Below are positions 25,667 to 35,065 of a stretch of DNA of 64,000 nt, in pieces (position 1 is the stretch's first letter; each line of letters opens with the position of its first letter). The stretch lies in assembly GCF_003240565.2 (NCBI RefSeq), contig NZ_CP117256.1, forward strand, positions 372,001 to 436,000. The letters are read 5' to 3'. The DNA comes from Rhizobium tumorigenes. Its GTDB lineage: Bacteria; Pseudomonadota; Alphaproteobacteria; Rhizobiales; Rhizobiaceae. The notes under the pieces are model-generated. The model saw only the letters and a program-made list of their open reading frames with translations. It searched no databases and was not told the DNA's origin. A program made the translations under genes and the position numbers.

Positions 25667-25881
25667 CGGGCTTGAAGCGCTCGCGCGCCAATGTGTGCAA
25701 GCATTATAGTCAATGAAAAATAATTCGAGCTCACGGCTGACCAAGTGTCGAAGATCACCTCCGGCAGCACAAAAAGAGAAAAAAACTCTACGAAGTACTC
25801 TATTAAAAATATATACTAACTATGCATTTGGAAAGCGGCCTATTAGATTCTCGTTCAGTAAAACGAGCAGCCGGAGCCGCC
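25667..25881 (+). promoter_or_regulatory. Promoter region of the monooxygenase-transporter operon with candidate operator (site 4 at 25796-25818)
   Basis: An AT-rich stretch precedes the monooxygenase gene. At 25796-25818 lies TACTCTAT, spacer TAAAAAT and ATATACTA, a near-palindrome with the same 8-7-8 spacing as site 1, ending 64 bases before the ATG at 25882. Confidence 0.5.
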
Positions 25882-27303
25882 ATGTCGCGTTCAATTCGCT
25901 TCAATGCCTTTGATATGAACTGCGTCGGACATCAGTCTCCCGGCTTATGGAAACACCCGCGTGATAGGTCCTGGAAATACAAAGACTTAGATTACTGGCA
26001 GGACTTGGCTAGAACACTTGAGCGAGGAATCTTCGATGGCATCTTTATTGCCGACGTGATCGGTTATTATGACGTTTATAAGGGTTCGAACTATCACGCC
26101 ATTGAGCAGGCGGCACAGATTCCAGTCAACGATCCTCTGCAGTTGGCGGCACCCATCGCGCTTGCGACCGAACACCTGGGCATCGGCATCACCGCATCGA
26201 CATCGTTCGAACATCCCTACACCTTCGCGCGCCGCCTCGCGACGGCCGATCACCACACCAAGGGGCGCATTGGCTGGAACATCGTGACCTCGTATCTTGA
26301 AAGCGGTGCGAAGAATATTGGCCAGCTTGGTCTGAAGGGGCATGACAACCGCTATGAAATCGCTGCCGAATATGTTGAGGTCCTATACAAGCTGTTCGAG
26401 GGCAGCTGGGAGGAAGGCGCGGTCCAGCGCGATGCGGTTCGCGGCATCTTCACCGACCCCAGCAAGGTGCACGAGATTGGCCACAAAGGCAAATACTTCG
26501 ATGTCCCGGGCTATCATCTGAGCGAGCCCTCGCCGCAGCGTACGCCCGTCCTGTACCAGGCTGGCGCCTCAGGGCCGGGCAAGGCTTTCGCCGCAGCACA
26601 CGCGGAATGCGTCTTCGTTGGCGCGCCGACCAAATCATTGCTCAAAGCCCATGTCGCCGAGATCCGCCAGCGGGCTGCCGATGCCGGTCGCGATCCACGC
26701 AAGGTACTGATCTACAATCTCTCAACGCTGATCATCGACGAGACGGACGAGAAGGCACGAAAGCGCTTCGAGGAATACCAGGCCCATAGCTCTTATGACG
26801 GTTCGCTGGTGTTCATGTCAGGCTGGAGCGGCATCGATTTTGGCCAGTACGCGCCGACCGATGCCTTGAAGAAGGTCGAAACCAATGCGATCGTTTCGAT
26901 GGTCGAGCATTTCGCCGGCAAGGACAAGGCGTGGACGGTCGAGGAACTCGCCCGCTGGGGCGGCATCGGCGGTGTTGGGCCAGTCTTCGTGGGTTCGCCG
27001 TCGACTATCGCCGACATCCTGCAGGAGTGGTCGGAGGAGACCGATGTCGATGGCTACAATCTTGCCTACGCGGTAACGCCCGAAAGCTTCGAGCAGGCCG
27101 TCGATCTGCTCGTACCGGAATTGCAGAAGCGCGGGGTCTATCCAACCGCCTACCGGCCGGGAACGTTGCGCGAAAAACTGTTCGGTGAAGGTCCATATCT
27201 TGCCAAATCCCATCCCGCAGACGCCTATCGCGACATCGAGGCTTTCAAGCGTCGCCAGACTGAGCGGGCGGCAACGCAACAGCTTAGAACTGCGGGCTTG
27301 TAA
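25882..27303 (+). CDS. DszA/NtaA/DmoA-family FMN-dependent monooxygenase
   Basis: This 473-residue enzyme begins MSRSIRFNAFDMNCVGHQSPGLWKHPRDRSW and carries the family stretches GIFDGIFIADVIGYYDVYKGSNYHAIEQAAQIPVNDPLQLAAPIALATEHLGIGITASTSFEHPYTFARRLATADHHTKGRIGWNIVTSYLESGAKNIG. It belongs to the class C two-component monooxygenases that include dimethyl-sulfide monooxygenase and DszA, which use FMNH2 made by a separate reductase. A GGAG six bases upstream supports the start at 25882; an in-frame ATG at 25822 lies almost on the candidate operator. It leads an operon with a branched-chain-type transporter. Confidence 0.88.
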   Translation: MSRSIRFNAFDMNCVGHQSPGLWKHPRDRSWKYKDLDYWQDLARTLERGIFDGIFIADVIGYYDVYKGSNYHAIEQAAQIPVNDPLQLAAPIALATEHLGIGITASTSFEHPYTFARRLATADHHTKGRIGWNIVTSYLESGAKNIGQLGLKGHDNRYEIAAEYVEVLYKLFEGSWEEGAVQRDAVRGIFTDPSKVHEIGHKGKYFDVPGYHLSEPSPQRTPVLYQAGASGPGKAFAAAHAECVFVGAPTKSLLKAHVAEIRQRAADAGRDPRKVLIYNLSTLIIDETDEKARKRFEEYQAHSSYDGSLVFMSGWSGIDFGQYAPTDALKKVETNAIVSMVEHFAGKDKAWTVEELARWGGIGGVGPVFVGSPSTIADILQEWSEETDVDGYNLAYAVTPESFEQAVDLLVPELQKRGVYPTAYRPGTLREKLFGEGPYLAKSHPADAYRDIEAFKRRQTERAATQQLRTAGL

Positions 27304-28070
27304 TGCCGGCGCTTCTGGAACTGCATCACGTCTCACTTTCCTTCAAGGGCGTTACTGCGATCAGCGCCCTCAGCTTCTCGGTGCAGCCGGGGGAAATTTG
27401 CGCCCTGATCGGGCCGAACGGCGCAGGTAAAAGTTCGCTGCTAAACGTGATCAACGGAGTCTATCGTGCCGATTCAGGCGACGTCGTCTTTGACGGCCTG
27501 CGCTTCGAGGCAATTCGGCCGCAAAAGGCCGCGTGTATTGGCATCGGGCGAACCTTTCAGCATAATGCTCTATTCCGTAGGCTTTCGGTCCGCGAGAACG
27601 TGTTGGCCGGTCTTTCACGGCATGGCAAGGCAAGTTTTGCCGAGAACATCCTACGCATCGGGCGCGATCGGGAGGAGCGGCGGACATTCCTTGCCCGCGC
27701 CGAAAGGATACTAGCTTTCCTCGGCCTTGAGCGGCATGCCGAGACCATCGTCTCAACCCTGCCCTACGGCTTGCAGAAGCGGGTCGACCTTGGTCGCGCC
27801 CTCGTTGCTGACCCCAAACTTCTTCTCCTCGACGAGCCGATGGCCGGCATGAACCAAGAGGAAAAGCATGAGATGAGCAGGATCATTGCGGAGGTCAACC
27901 GGACCTTCGGGACGACTGTCGTGCTGATCGAGCACGATGTCGGCATCGTGCTCGACCTTGCACATCATGTCGTCGTCCTCGACTACGGCCGCAAGATCGC
28001 CGACGGCCTTCCTGCTGAAGTGCGCGCCGATCCAGACGTCATCGCGGCCTATCTCGGCACGGTTCATTGA
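27303..28070 (+). CDS. LivG-type ABC transporter ATPase
   Basis: This 255-residue ATPase has Walker A GPNGAGKSSLLNVINGVY, the LivG-type FQHNALFRRLSVRENVLAGL, signature TLPYGLQKRVDLGRALVADP, Walker B LLLLDEPMAGMN and LIEHDVGIVLDLA. In the signature the usual LSxGQ is replaced by LPYGLQ, which is normal in LivG. Its ATG overlaps the monooxygenase stop as TAATG. It belongs to a complete hydrophobic-amino-acid-type (HAAT) transporter, here probably serving an organosulfur compound. Confidence 0.92.
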   Translation: MPALLELHHVSLSFKGVTAISALSFSVQPGEICALIGPNGAGKSSLLNVINGVYRADSGDVVFDGLRFEAIRPQKAACIGIGRTFQHNALFRRLSVRENVLAGLSRHGKASFAENILRIGRDREERRTFLARAERILAFLGLERHAETIVSTLPYGLQKRVDLGRALVADPKLLLLDEPMAGMNQEEKHEMSRIIAEVNRTFGTTVVLIEHDVGIVLDLAHHVVVLDYGRKIADGLPAEVRADPDVIAAYLGTVH

Positions 28071-28079
28071 GGAGAGCCC

Positions 28080-28961
28080 ATGTCCTTTTTCTTTGAAACC
28101 TTGGTCACCGGACTGTTTGCGGGGCTAATGTACGCGCTCGTAGCCATCGGTTTCGTGCTGATTTACAAGGCCTCCGGCGTCTTCAATTATGCCCAGGGAT
28201 CGATGGTGTTCCTCGCCGCCCTTGCCTTTGTCACGCTCGTCGAACACGGAGTAAATTTCTGGATCGCATTCGTGCTGACCGTCGCGCTGATGATAGCTGC
28301 GGCTGTCCTGATAGAGGCGACGGTTCTGCGACCCTTGCGCAACCGTGATCCGTTGACGTTGTTCATGGCAACGCTTGGTCTGAGCTTCGTGGTTGACGGC
28401 GCATCGCAGTTCTTTCTGGGCACCGACGTCCATATGCTCGACATCGGTGTCGAGGATATCGCCGAGAGTTACGGCGGCATCCTCATCAGCCAGTTTGACA
28501 TCGTCGCGTCGTTCATCGTCGTTGCACTGGTGGCAGTGCTGGCCTTGGTGTTCAACAAGACCCGCATGGGCATCTCGCTGCGGGCTGTCGCCGACGATAC
28601 GCTGGCTGCGCAATCGATCGGCATCCGCCTGCCCGCTATCTGGCGGATCGTCTGGAGCGTTGCAGGAATCGTCGCCCTTGTCGCCGGCTTACTTTGGGGC
28701 GCACGCCAAGGGGTTCAGTATTCGCTGTCCCTCATTACGCTAAAGGCGCTACCAGTACTTATTATCGGCGGCTTTTCCTCAATCCCGGGGGCCATTGCCG
28801 GCGGTCTGATCGTCGGCGCCAGCGAGGCGCTAGCCGACATCTACATAGGCCCGCTAGTCAACGGCAGCGTCTCCACCTGGTTCGCCTACATTCTCGCCAT
28901 CGCCTTCCTCCTAGTACGGCCCTCAGGGCTGTTCGGCGAACGCGAAATCGAAAGGGTGTGA
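28080..28961 (+). CDS. LivH-type ABC transporter permease
   Basis: This 293-residue permease has eight or so hydrophobic segments, the LivH opening LVTGLFAGLMYALVAIGFVLIYKASGVFNYAQGSMVFLAAL, the coupling loop GISLRAVADDTLAAQSIGI and the late GGFSSIPGAIAGGLIVGASEALAD. It is preceded by GAGGAGA and ends in TGATG overlapping the next permease. Confidence 0.92.
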   Translation: MSFFFETLVTGLFAGLMYALVAIGFVLIYKASGVFNYAQGSMVFLAALAFVTLVEHGVNFWIAFVLTVALMIAAAVLIEATVLRPLRNRDPLTLFMATLGLSFVVDGASQFFLGTDVHMLDIGVEDIAESYGGILISQFDIVASFIVVALVAVLALVFNKTRMGISLRAVADDTLAAQSIGIRLPAIWRIVWSVAGIVALVAGLLWGARQGVQYSLSLITLKALPVLIIGGFSSIPGAIAGGLIVGASEALADIYIGPLVNGSVSTWFAYILAIAFLLVRPSGLFGEREIERV

Positions 28962-30016
28962 TGATGACCGCATTTCAATATACTAGCCTTCCCACCAGTG
29001 GGCGTATTGCGCCCAATGCGCGATACCTCCTGATCGCCGCCGGCCTAGCCGTCGTTTTCGGACTCATACCGGCAATCGCCAATGACTATTGGTTGAGTTC
29101 CATCATCATCCCGACGGTCGTCATGGGACTTGCCGGCATCGGCCTCAATCTTCTTCAGGGCTATACAGGGCTGGTGTCGCTTGGCTCTGCCGCCTTCATG
29201 GCCATCGGCGCCTTTTCCGCGTACAATTTCATCCTGAGAGTTCCTGGCATGCCGCTGCCAGTCGTCCTCTTGCTGTCGGGGCTCGCTGCTGCCCTTGCCG
29301 GCGTCGTCTTCGGCCTGCCGGCGTTGCGCATCAAGGGTTTCTATCTCAGCGCTTCAACGCTCGGTGCACAGTTCCTTTTCGAATGGCTGTTCAGCAACTT
29401 CAGCTGGTTCTCCAACGACAGTCAGTCGCTGACCATTTCGGCGCCGCGTCTGACCCTGTTTAACTACGACCTGCAAACGCCGCTGGGCCGTTATTTGCTG
29501 GCCACCGGTGTCACGTGCCTGCTGATCGTCCTCGCCCTGCTCATCGTGCGGAGCCGGCTAGGGCGCGAATGGATGGCGATCCGCGACATGGAAACGGCGG
29601 CATCGGTGCTCGGGATCAGGGTTGCGCGACGCAAGCTGCAAGCCTATGCCATCAGTTCCTTCTTCCTCGGCATCACCGGCGTGCTCTGGGCATTCGCCTA
29701 TCTCGGCACGTCGGACGCCCACACCTTCAGTCTCGACAAGTCCTTCCAGATCCTGTTCATCGTCCTGATCGGAGGCGTTGCGACCATCTTCGGCAACTTC
29801 CTCGGCGCCGCCTTCATTGTCCTGACGCCGATCCTGCTCGATCGCGTCGTTCTGGCAGCCCACCTGTCCTTCCTCGGTGACCAAGGCGCCCTGACAAACC
29901 TGCAGCGCATCGTCTTTGGCGTCATCATCATCGTCCTGCTGATCAAGGAGCCTGACGGCCTGGCGGCGCTCATTCGCCGCGCGGTCGATATGTTTCGGAC
30001 AAGACGGTCCGAATGA
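28961..30016 (+). CDS. LivM-type ABC transporter permease
   Basis: This 351-residue permease carries the LivM motifs GLAGIGLNLLQGYTGLVSLGSAAFMAIGAFSAY, SRLGREWMAIRDMETAASVLGI and IGGVATIFGNFLGAAFIVLTPILLDR. The ATG at 28961 (or the next, 28964) overlaps the LivH stop; the frame is open further upstream but that part is a shadow of the LivH gene. It forms the membrane channel with the preceding permease. Confidence 0.92.
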   Translation: MMTAFQYTSLPTSGRIAPNARYLLIAAGLAVVFGLIPAIANDYWLSSIIIPTVVMGLAGIGLNLLQGYTGLVSLGSAAFMAIGAFSAYNFILRVPGMPLPVVLLLSGLAAALAGVVFGLPALRIKGFYLSASTLGAQFLFEWLFSNFSWFSNDSQSLTISAPRLTLFNYDLQTPLGRYLLATGVTCLLIVLALLIVRSRLGREWMAIRDMETAASVLGIRVARRKLQAYAISSFFLGITGVLWAFAYLGTSDAHTFSLDKSFQILFIVLIGGVATIFGNFLGAAFIVLTPILLDRVVLAAHLSFLGDQGALTNLQRIVFGVIIIVLLIKEPDGLAALIRRAVDMFRTRRSE

Positions 30017-30100
30017 AGCGGATTAGCGACAGGCACATTGGCGGTCGCCCGACTAATCGTTCTCTTCCCTATCCTTCAATAACCACATCAAGGGGTTACC

Positions 30101-31441
30101 ATGTCTCTTTTTTCCAAGACAATGGCGCTCGGCGCCACAGCATTGATCGCGTTATCCACTCTTGGCGCAGCTGCACACGCGGAAGAGGGAAGTGGCCAGC
30201 AGCTCTTCCCCCTGTTTTCCTACCGCACCGGGCCGTACGCGCCATCCGGCATTCCGCAGTGGGCCGGCTATCGGGATTATTTCAACTATATTAATGCGAA
30301 GGGAGGGGTAAACGGCGTCAAGATCTTCGTTCAGGAATGTGAAACGGCGTATACGCTCGAACGCGCATTCGAATGCTACGAGCGCTATAAAAATGGATAT
30401 GCCGGCGCTCCGGTTGCTGTGCTCTTCACCACATCGAGCGGCTTCGACGCCGCCGTCTCCGACAAGGCCCGCCAAGACAAGCTGCCGATCGTGTCGGTAG
30501 CCGGCGGTCGGGGCGATGCCGTCGATGGAAGCGTCTTTCCCTATCAGTTTCCGCTGCTGTTCGACTACTGGACCGAGGCTTCGATCGTCGTCGAGCACAT
30601 CGCCAATACGGTGGGCGGCTATGACAAGCTGAAGGGACTGAAGATTGCCACCCTTTACCACGACTCGGGTTATGGGCGTGAAACCATCCAGCCCATGGCG
30701 ATCCTCTCCAAGAAATACGGCTTCGAAAATATCCAGATCCCCGTTCCGGACCCAGGCCAACAGCAGCAGGCGCAGTGGCAGCAGATCAAGCGCGCCGGCG
30801 TCGATTGGGTTTTCTTCCGAGCCTGGGGCGTGATGTCGCCGGTTGGCCTGAAGACTGCGGCCCGCGTCGGCTTCCCGGCCGACCACATCATAGGCGATAT
30901 ATGGACCGGATCGGAAGAAGACGCGCGTCCCGCCGGACCAGCCGCCAAAAATTATCTGGCGGTCTCCGTGTTCCCGTCTGGGACAGATTTCAAGGTCAGC
31001 CAGGAGATTAAGAAGAACATCATCGATGCCGGCAAGGGAGATCTGAGCGACGGCTCGAAGTTCGGTTCGGTCTATTACAATGCCGGCCTGCTGCAGGCGA
31101 TCCTCTACACCGAGATACTGCGGACGGGACAAGCCAAGTACGGAAACCGGCCTTTGACTTCAGCCGAAGGGCAGTGGGCCGTTGAACATCTCAACCTGAC
31201 CGCCGAGCGTATCGAGGAACTCGGTGCCACGGGCCTCATAAGCCCAATCAAGGTGACGCCACAGGATCACGAGGGCAGTCCCGCTGCCAAGATCGTCCAG
31301 TGGGACGGCACGAGATGGACGGCAAAAACCGATTGGCTGAAGGGCGATCGACCGCTGTTCAAGGATGCCATCTACGCCAGGGCCGCAGCCTACGCGAAAG
31401 AAAAAGGCATCACGCCCCGTCCGTCCGACGCGGTCAACTAA
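30101..31441 (+). CDS. LivK-type (branched-chain family) periplasmic binding protein
   Basis: This 446-residue protein begins with a Sec signal peptide (MSLFSKTMALGATALIALSTLGAAAHAEE) and follows the type I periplasmic-binding pattern: LFSYRTGPYAPSGIPQWAGYRDYFNYINAKGGVNGVKI, CYERYKNGYAGAPVAVLFTTSSG and KIATLYHDSGYGRETIQPMAILSKKYGF. It belongs to the urea/amide/sulfur-compound-like branch with a longer C-terminal tail than LivK. The ligand is unknown; flanking desulfurising-type flavoenzymes point to an organosulfur compound. Confidence 0.88.
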   Translation: MSLFSKTMALGATALIALSTLGAAAHAEEGSGQQLFPLFSYRTGPYAPSGIPQWAGYRDYFNYINAKGGVNGVKIFVQECETAYTLERAFECYERYKNGYAGAPVAVLFTTSSGFDAAVSDKARQDKLPIVSVAGGRGDAVDGSVFPYQFPLLFDYWTEASIVVEHIANTVGGYDKLKGLKIATLYHDSGYGRETIQPMAILSKKYGFENIQIPVPDPGQQQQAQWQQIKRAGVDWVFFRAWGVMSPVGLKTAARVGFPADHIIGDIWTGSEEDARPAGPAAKNYLAVSVFPSGTDFKVSQEIKKNIIDAGKGDLSDGSKFGSVYYNAGLLQAILYTEILRTGQAKYGNRPLTSAEGQWAVEHLNLTAERIEELGATGLISPIKVTPQDHEGSPAAKIVQWDGTRWTAKTDWLKGDRPLFKDAIYARAAAYAKEKGITPRPSDAVN

Positions 31442-31460
31442 CACTAAAAGGATATGTAAC

Positions 31461-32231
31461 ATGACCACACAGGCGAAAGGGTTTCTCGAAGTCAAGGAGA
31501 TAGAGGCCGTCTACGGGCAGGCCGTTCTCGCCGTGCGGGATGTGTCGCTTTCGGTCGGGGAAGGCAAGATAGTTGCCCTCCTCGGCGCGAATGGCGCCGG
31601 TAAGACGACAACCCTGAAGGCAATCTCCAATCTCTTGGGCTCCGAGCGCGGTAAGGTAAGTCGTGGCAGCATCAGTTGGCGCGGCCAATCCGTTAGTACG
31701 TCGTCAGCTTCAAGGCTGGTGGGCAAAGGACTCGTTCAGGTTCTGGAGGGTCGACATTGCTTCCCGCAACTGACAGTCGAAGAGAACATTCTCGCTGGCG
31801 GATTTGTCCGCAAGTCGTCGCGCCGGGCGTTGCTCGACGATCTCGAGCAAATCTACGCTTGGTTCCCGCGTCTTCGCGACAAGCGTCGAACAAAAGCCGG
31901 CCTGACCTCGGGCGGCGAGCAGCAGATGGTGGCAATCGGTCGTGCGCTGATGACAAAGCCTAGCCTCGTACTGCTGGACGAACCGTCGATGGGCCTGGCG
32001 CCGATTATCGTCCAGGAGATCTTCGAGATCATCCGGACGCTGAACAGACAGTCCGGCGTCAGCTTCCTGCTGGCCGAGCAGAATGCCAATCTCGCGCTCA
32101 AATATGCCGACTATGGTTACATCTTGGAAAATGGGCGCATCGCCGTTTCGGGGACTGCAGCTGACTTGCGCGCTCGCGAGGATGTTCATGATTTTTATCT
32201 TGGCGGCGCGGCGGCAGTCACAATTAACTGA
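31461..32231 (+). CDS. LivF-type ABC transporter ATPase
   Basis: This 256-residue ATPase has Walker A GANGAGKTTTLKAISNLLG, the LivF-specific GLVQVLEGRHCFPQLTVEENILAGG, signature LTSGGEQQMVAIGRALM, Walker B LVLLDEPSMGLAPI and LAEQNANLAL. The signature reads TSGGEQQ. The start at 31461 follows AAAGGATATGTAAC. It completes the transporter; the next gene begins 37 bases further. Confidence 0.92.
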   Translation: MTTQAKGFLEVKEIEAVYGQAVLAVRDVSLSVGEGKIVALLGANGAGKTTTLKAISNLLGSERGKVSRGSISWRGQSVSTSSASRLVGKGLVQVLEGRHCFPQLTVEENILAGGFVRKSSRRALLDDLEQIYAWFPRLRDKRRTKAGLTSGGEQQMVAIGRALMTKPSLVLLDEPSMGLAPIIVQEIFEIIRTLNRQSGVSFLLAEQNANLALKYADYGYILENGRIAVSGTAADLRAREDVHDFYLGGAAAVTIN

Positions 32232-32268
32232 TGGTTCCTTTAGATCCAAAACTGACAAGGACTTCACG

Positions 32269-33501
32269 ATGACCACCCAGATAGATCTTGCATGGGGTGC
32301 AGGCCCAACCGAACGTTATGAGGAACTGGCTTCGCGCTTTCGTCCTCTATTCGACGACATCGCAAAAGGTGCCCTCGACCGCGAGCTGACGCGGACCCTG
32401 CCACAGGCCGAGATCGACCGGTTGAAGCAAGCGGGACTGGGCGCACTGCGCATACCCGTCGCCGAAGGCGGGTTGGGCGCGACCTTGCCGGAACTGGCGA
32501 ACATACTGATCGAGCTTTCCTACGCCGATTCAAACATTACCCAAGCGCTGCGCGGGCATTTCGGATTTGTCGAGGATGTCGTTAACAAGGCGCCCGGTGG
32601 GTCTCGCCACCGCTGGGTCGAACGCATTGTCCGAGGCGAGATAGCTGGCAATGCGTGGACGGAGGTCGGGGCCGCCAAGCAGGATGCCTTCTCGACGCGG
32701 GTCTCGCGCAAGGACGGCGGACTCGTGGTAAACGGCACCAAATACTACACCACCGGATCCATGTTCGCCGACTGGATCGACGTCGGCGCGACAGGGCTGG
32801 AGGGAGAGGGCGTCTCGCTACAGGTTCGGCGTAATGATCCCGGCGTCAACGTTGTCGACGACTGGGACGGTTTTGGCCAGAAGCTGACGGCGAGCGGCAC
32901 GACCGTCTTTACGGACGCAGGTGTCGATCCCGGCGACATTGTCGTCGACGACGACAAGTTCCGCTATGGCGCCGCCTTCTACCAGCTGGTCCATCTTGCC
33001 ACTCTCGCAGGTATCGGCCGTTCGCTCGCTAACGAGGTGGCGCAGGCTGTAGCGGCGCGCACTCGCCATTATTCGAACAGCGCCGGGCCGCGCTCAAGCC
33101 AGGACCCACAGGTCCTCCAGGTGGTCGGCCGCTTGCGTTCCAACGCTTATGCCGCAAGTGCTATCGTGCTGCAGGTTGCTGCTGCCGTAGAGCGCGCATA
33201 TCAGGCGCATTTTACCGGCAATCCTGAGGCCGAGGAGCAGGCCAATGCAATTGCCGAGCTGGAAACGTCACAGGCTGTCACCGTCATAAGCAATCTCGTT
33301 CTCGAAGCTGCAACGATTGCTTTCGACGCGCTTGGCGCATCCGCCGCGCGGATTTCGGCCGGCCTTGACCGCCATTGGCGCAATGCCCGCACGCTGGCAT
33401 CTCATAACCCTCGCATTTACAAAGATAGAATCGTCGGCGATTTCGCCGTAAATGGCACGCCGCCGCCTTATCAGTGGCGAATCGGACTTGCATCGACTTG
33501 A
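32269..33501 (+). CDS. SfnB/DszC-like acyl-CoA-dehydrogenase-fold monooxygenase
   Basis: This 410-residue flavoprotein has the acyl-CoA dehydrogenase fold: DRLKQAGLGALRIPVAEGGLGATLPELANILIELSYADSNITQALRGHFGFVED, GNAWTEVGAAKQDAFSTRVSRKDGGLVVNGTKYYTTGSMFADWI, and the late LGASAARISAGLDRHWRNARTLASHNPRIYKDRIVGDF with the HWRNARTLxxHNP motif typical of DszC/SfnB enzymes. DszC-type members oxidise sulfur with FMNH2 and oxygen; SfnB members act in sulfone/sulfonate use. It ends the operon begun by the DszA-like enzyme, pairing two flavin-dependent oxidation steps with one transporter. A remnant of a second such gene lies at 505-884. Confidence 0.88.
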   Translation: MTTQIDLAWGAGPTERYEELASRFRPLFDDIAKGALDRELTRTLPQAEIDRLKQAGLGALRIPVAEGGLGATLPELANILIELSYADSNITQALRGHFGFVEDVVNKAPGGSRHRWVERIVRGEIAGNAWTEVGAAKQDAFSTRVSRKDGGLVVNGTKYYTTGSMFADWIDVGATGLEGEGVSLQVRRNDPGVNVVDDWDGFGQKLTASGTTVFTDAGVDPGDIVVDDDKFRYGAAFYQLVHLATLAGIGRSLANEVAQAVAARTRHYSNSAGPRSSQDPQVLQVVGRLRSNAYAASAIVLQVAAAVERAYQAHFTGNPEAEEQANAIAELETSQAVTVISNLVLEAATIAFDALGASAARISAGLDRHWRNARTLASHNPRIYKDRIVGDFAVNGTPPPYQWRIGLAST

Positions 33502-33772
33502 ACTTGTAGAAAAAGTTTGAGCGAATGCAATGTCGTCCGTGCTCCTCTCGAAGAGACCCGCTGGTACGCTAATCATAAATCGTTGCGCTTGAAAGGATCG
33601 GAACCTTCGACCACTCACGCATCGACGTCTTTCCAAAGAAATCAATGGATTGAAGCGTAAAGCCTGTTTATGGAACCTAAATAGTTGGCTTAGTCTGCTC
33701 GATGACTGCTTGGCCGGCCTCAGGAGCAGAATTAATAAATCAAGTCCTTAGCAGGGCATGTGAAAGCCCGCT
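33502..33772. other. Intergenic stretch without recognised content
   Basis: These 271 bases separate the end of the organosulfur operon from the accessory region. I see no gene, strong hairpin or repeat. Confidence 0.5.
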
Positions 33773-34270
33773 TCAGGAAATGCCCGCTTCAGTCATGCAC
33801 GACCGAAGATTCTCGAGTTGCTGCGCATTCATGGCGCGCTTGGGGATCGGATTAAACATCGGACCGATTCGCATCAGCACAATCACATCGTCATTCTCCC
33901 GCCAACCCTTGATGTCACGCCAGGGTAATTTCTGGAACGCGTCCGTCTGGCTGAACGCGATGTGCATCTTGTCCCAATCTGCGGATGTGTCGAGCGCCGA
34001 ATTGCTGGCTTGCCGGAAATATCGAAGCGATTGCCATGTCGAAATCCGAGGCAGTACGTAGTGCATTCCCAAAATTGCGCAGAGGGAGACGAAAAAGTTC
34101 GTGACGATGGCTACAACGAGCGTTTCGCGACCGGTGAGACCCGAAAATAGGCACATTCCGATCCAGATTAGCAGGAATGCGGCGATGTAAGCATATGGCT
34201 TGATCCGATAGCGCCACCACAATCTGTTGCCTGAAATGATATCTTCGTCCGTCAATCGGTAAGTAACCAT
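33773..34270 (-). CDS. YcxB-like two-TM membrane protein
   Basis: This 165-residue protein has a soluble start MVTYRLTDEDIISGNRLWWRYRIK, two adjacent membrane helices (about residues 27-70) and a C-terminal domain with HIAFSQTDAFQKLPWRDIKGWRENDDVIVLMRIGPMFNPIPKRAM, the layout of YcxB-like proteins (a PH-like domain behind two helices). Function is unknown in the family. Neighbouring genes are broken copies of an unidentified small protein family, so it may be part of an accessory defence or immunity locus. Confidence 0.7.
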   Translation of the reverse strand: MVTYRLTDEDIISGNRLWWRYRIKPYAYIAAFLLIWIGMCLFSGLTGRETLVVAIVTNFFVSLCAILGMHYVLPRISTWQSLRYFRQASNSALDTSADWDKMHIAFSQTDAFQKLPWRDIKGWRENDDVIVLMRIGPMFNPIPKRAMNAQQLENLRSCMTEAGIS

Positions 34271-34481
34271 CCGTCTTGTCCCCGTAGCGCTGCCAATTGA
34301 ACTAAGCCATATGTTTCATATTTGGCCCCTGCTCCATTGAAAATATCCTTTGCAAACGGCAAGAGGATATACATCGGTTTCGATGGACCGCTGGAATGAG
34401 CGAGCGGAAGTGCAAAGGGGAAGCTAGCAAGTGCCCGCAGTGGTCTGCTATCGGATGTACATGGTCAGGATCGCTAGCAGC

Positions 34482-35020
34482 TCAGTCGCTCAACGTTCCC
34501 CTGTCCTGTGCCAGTTGCTGGTAGATCGCATCGCCCTGCTCGGGGAATGTTCCGTTTGCGAGGTGCTCGGCATATTCCTCGAGGTCGACGAAGACGTTGA
34601 TCGTGCCGCCGCTGATGAAGACGATGCAGGGTTCGGTATCGGCATCCGACTTCCACCAGTAGAAGCATAGTCCGAGGCCCCGGCCGCCATCTTTCAACGC
34701 CAGCAGTGCCATTCTTCGCCAGTCGGAGGGATCTGATGGGGGCAGCGGCTTGTAGTCCTCGGCCTTCAGGTCGATCGATTCTTTCACGTCCGGGTTGGAG
34801 TAGAGTTCTTCCAGCTTGTTCGGATCAACGACATCCAATCCCGTCAGCCCTCCGACCAAGTCAGGGCGAAGCTATAGAAATCGCGCATCTGTGGCGAAAG
34901 CGGCTTGCGAGACACCCAGTCGATCATCAGGATCATTTCCGGCGGCTGTCCCTGCGATACGGTTTGAAAAAAGCCAAATTCCTCGTTTTTCTCGTAGATC
35001 TTTTTCAGCAGGTCTAGCAT
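34482..35020 (-). pseudogene. Frameshifted small protein of an unidentified family (copy 1)
   Basis: Two reverse-strand frames make one protein. The first runs from an ATG at 35020 (AAGGAAA upstream; MLDLLKKIYEKNEEFGFF) to FYSFALTWSEG and a stop at 34844. The second continues LTGLDVVDPNKLEELYSN through LPPSDPSDWRRMALLALKDGG to the stop at 34482. One lost base near 34850 would join them into about 178 residues. The layout (WRRMALLAL, then CIVFISGGTINVFVDLEEYAEHLANG) recalls small immunity proteins of the SMI1/KNR4 type, but I cannot confirm this. A second, more decayed copy follows at 35066. Confidence 0.55.
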
Positions 35021-35065
35021 CCGGTTTCCTTTGCAACAGTCGCAGAGTGTCAACCATGTGTGGCA

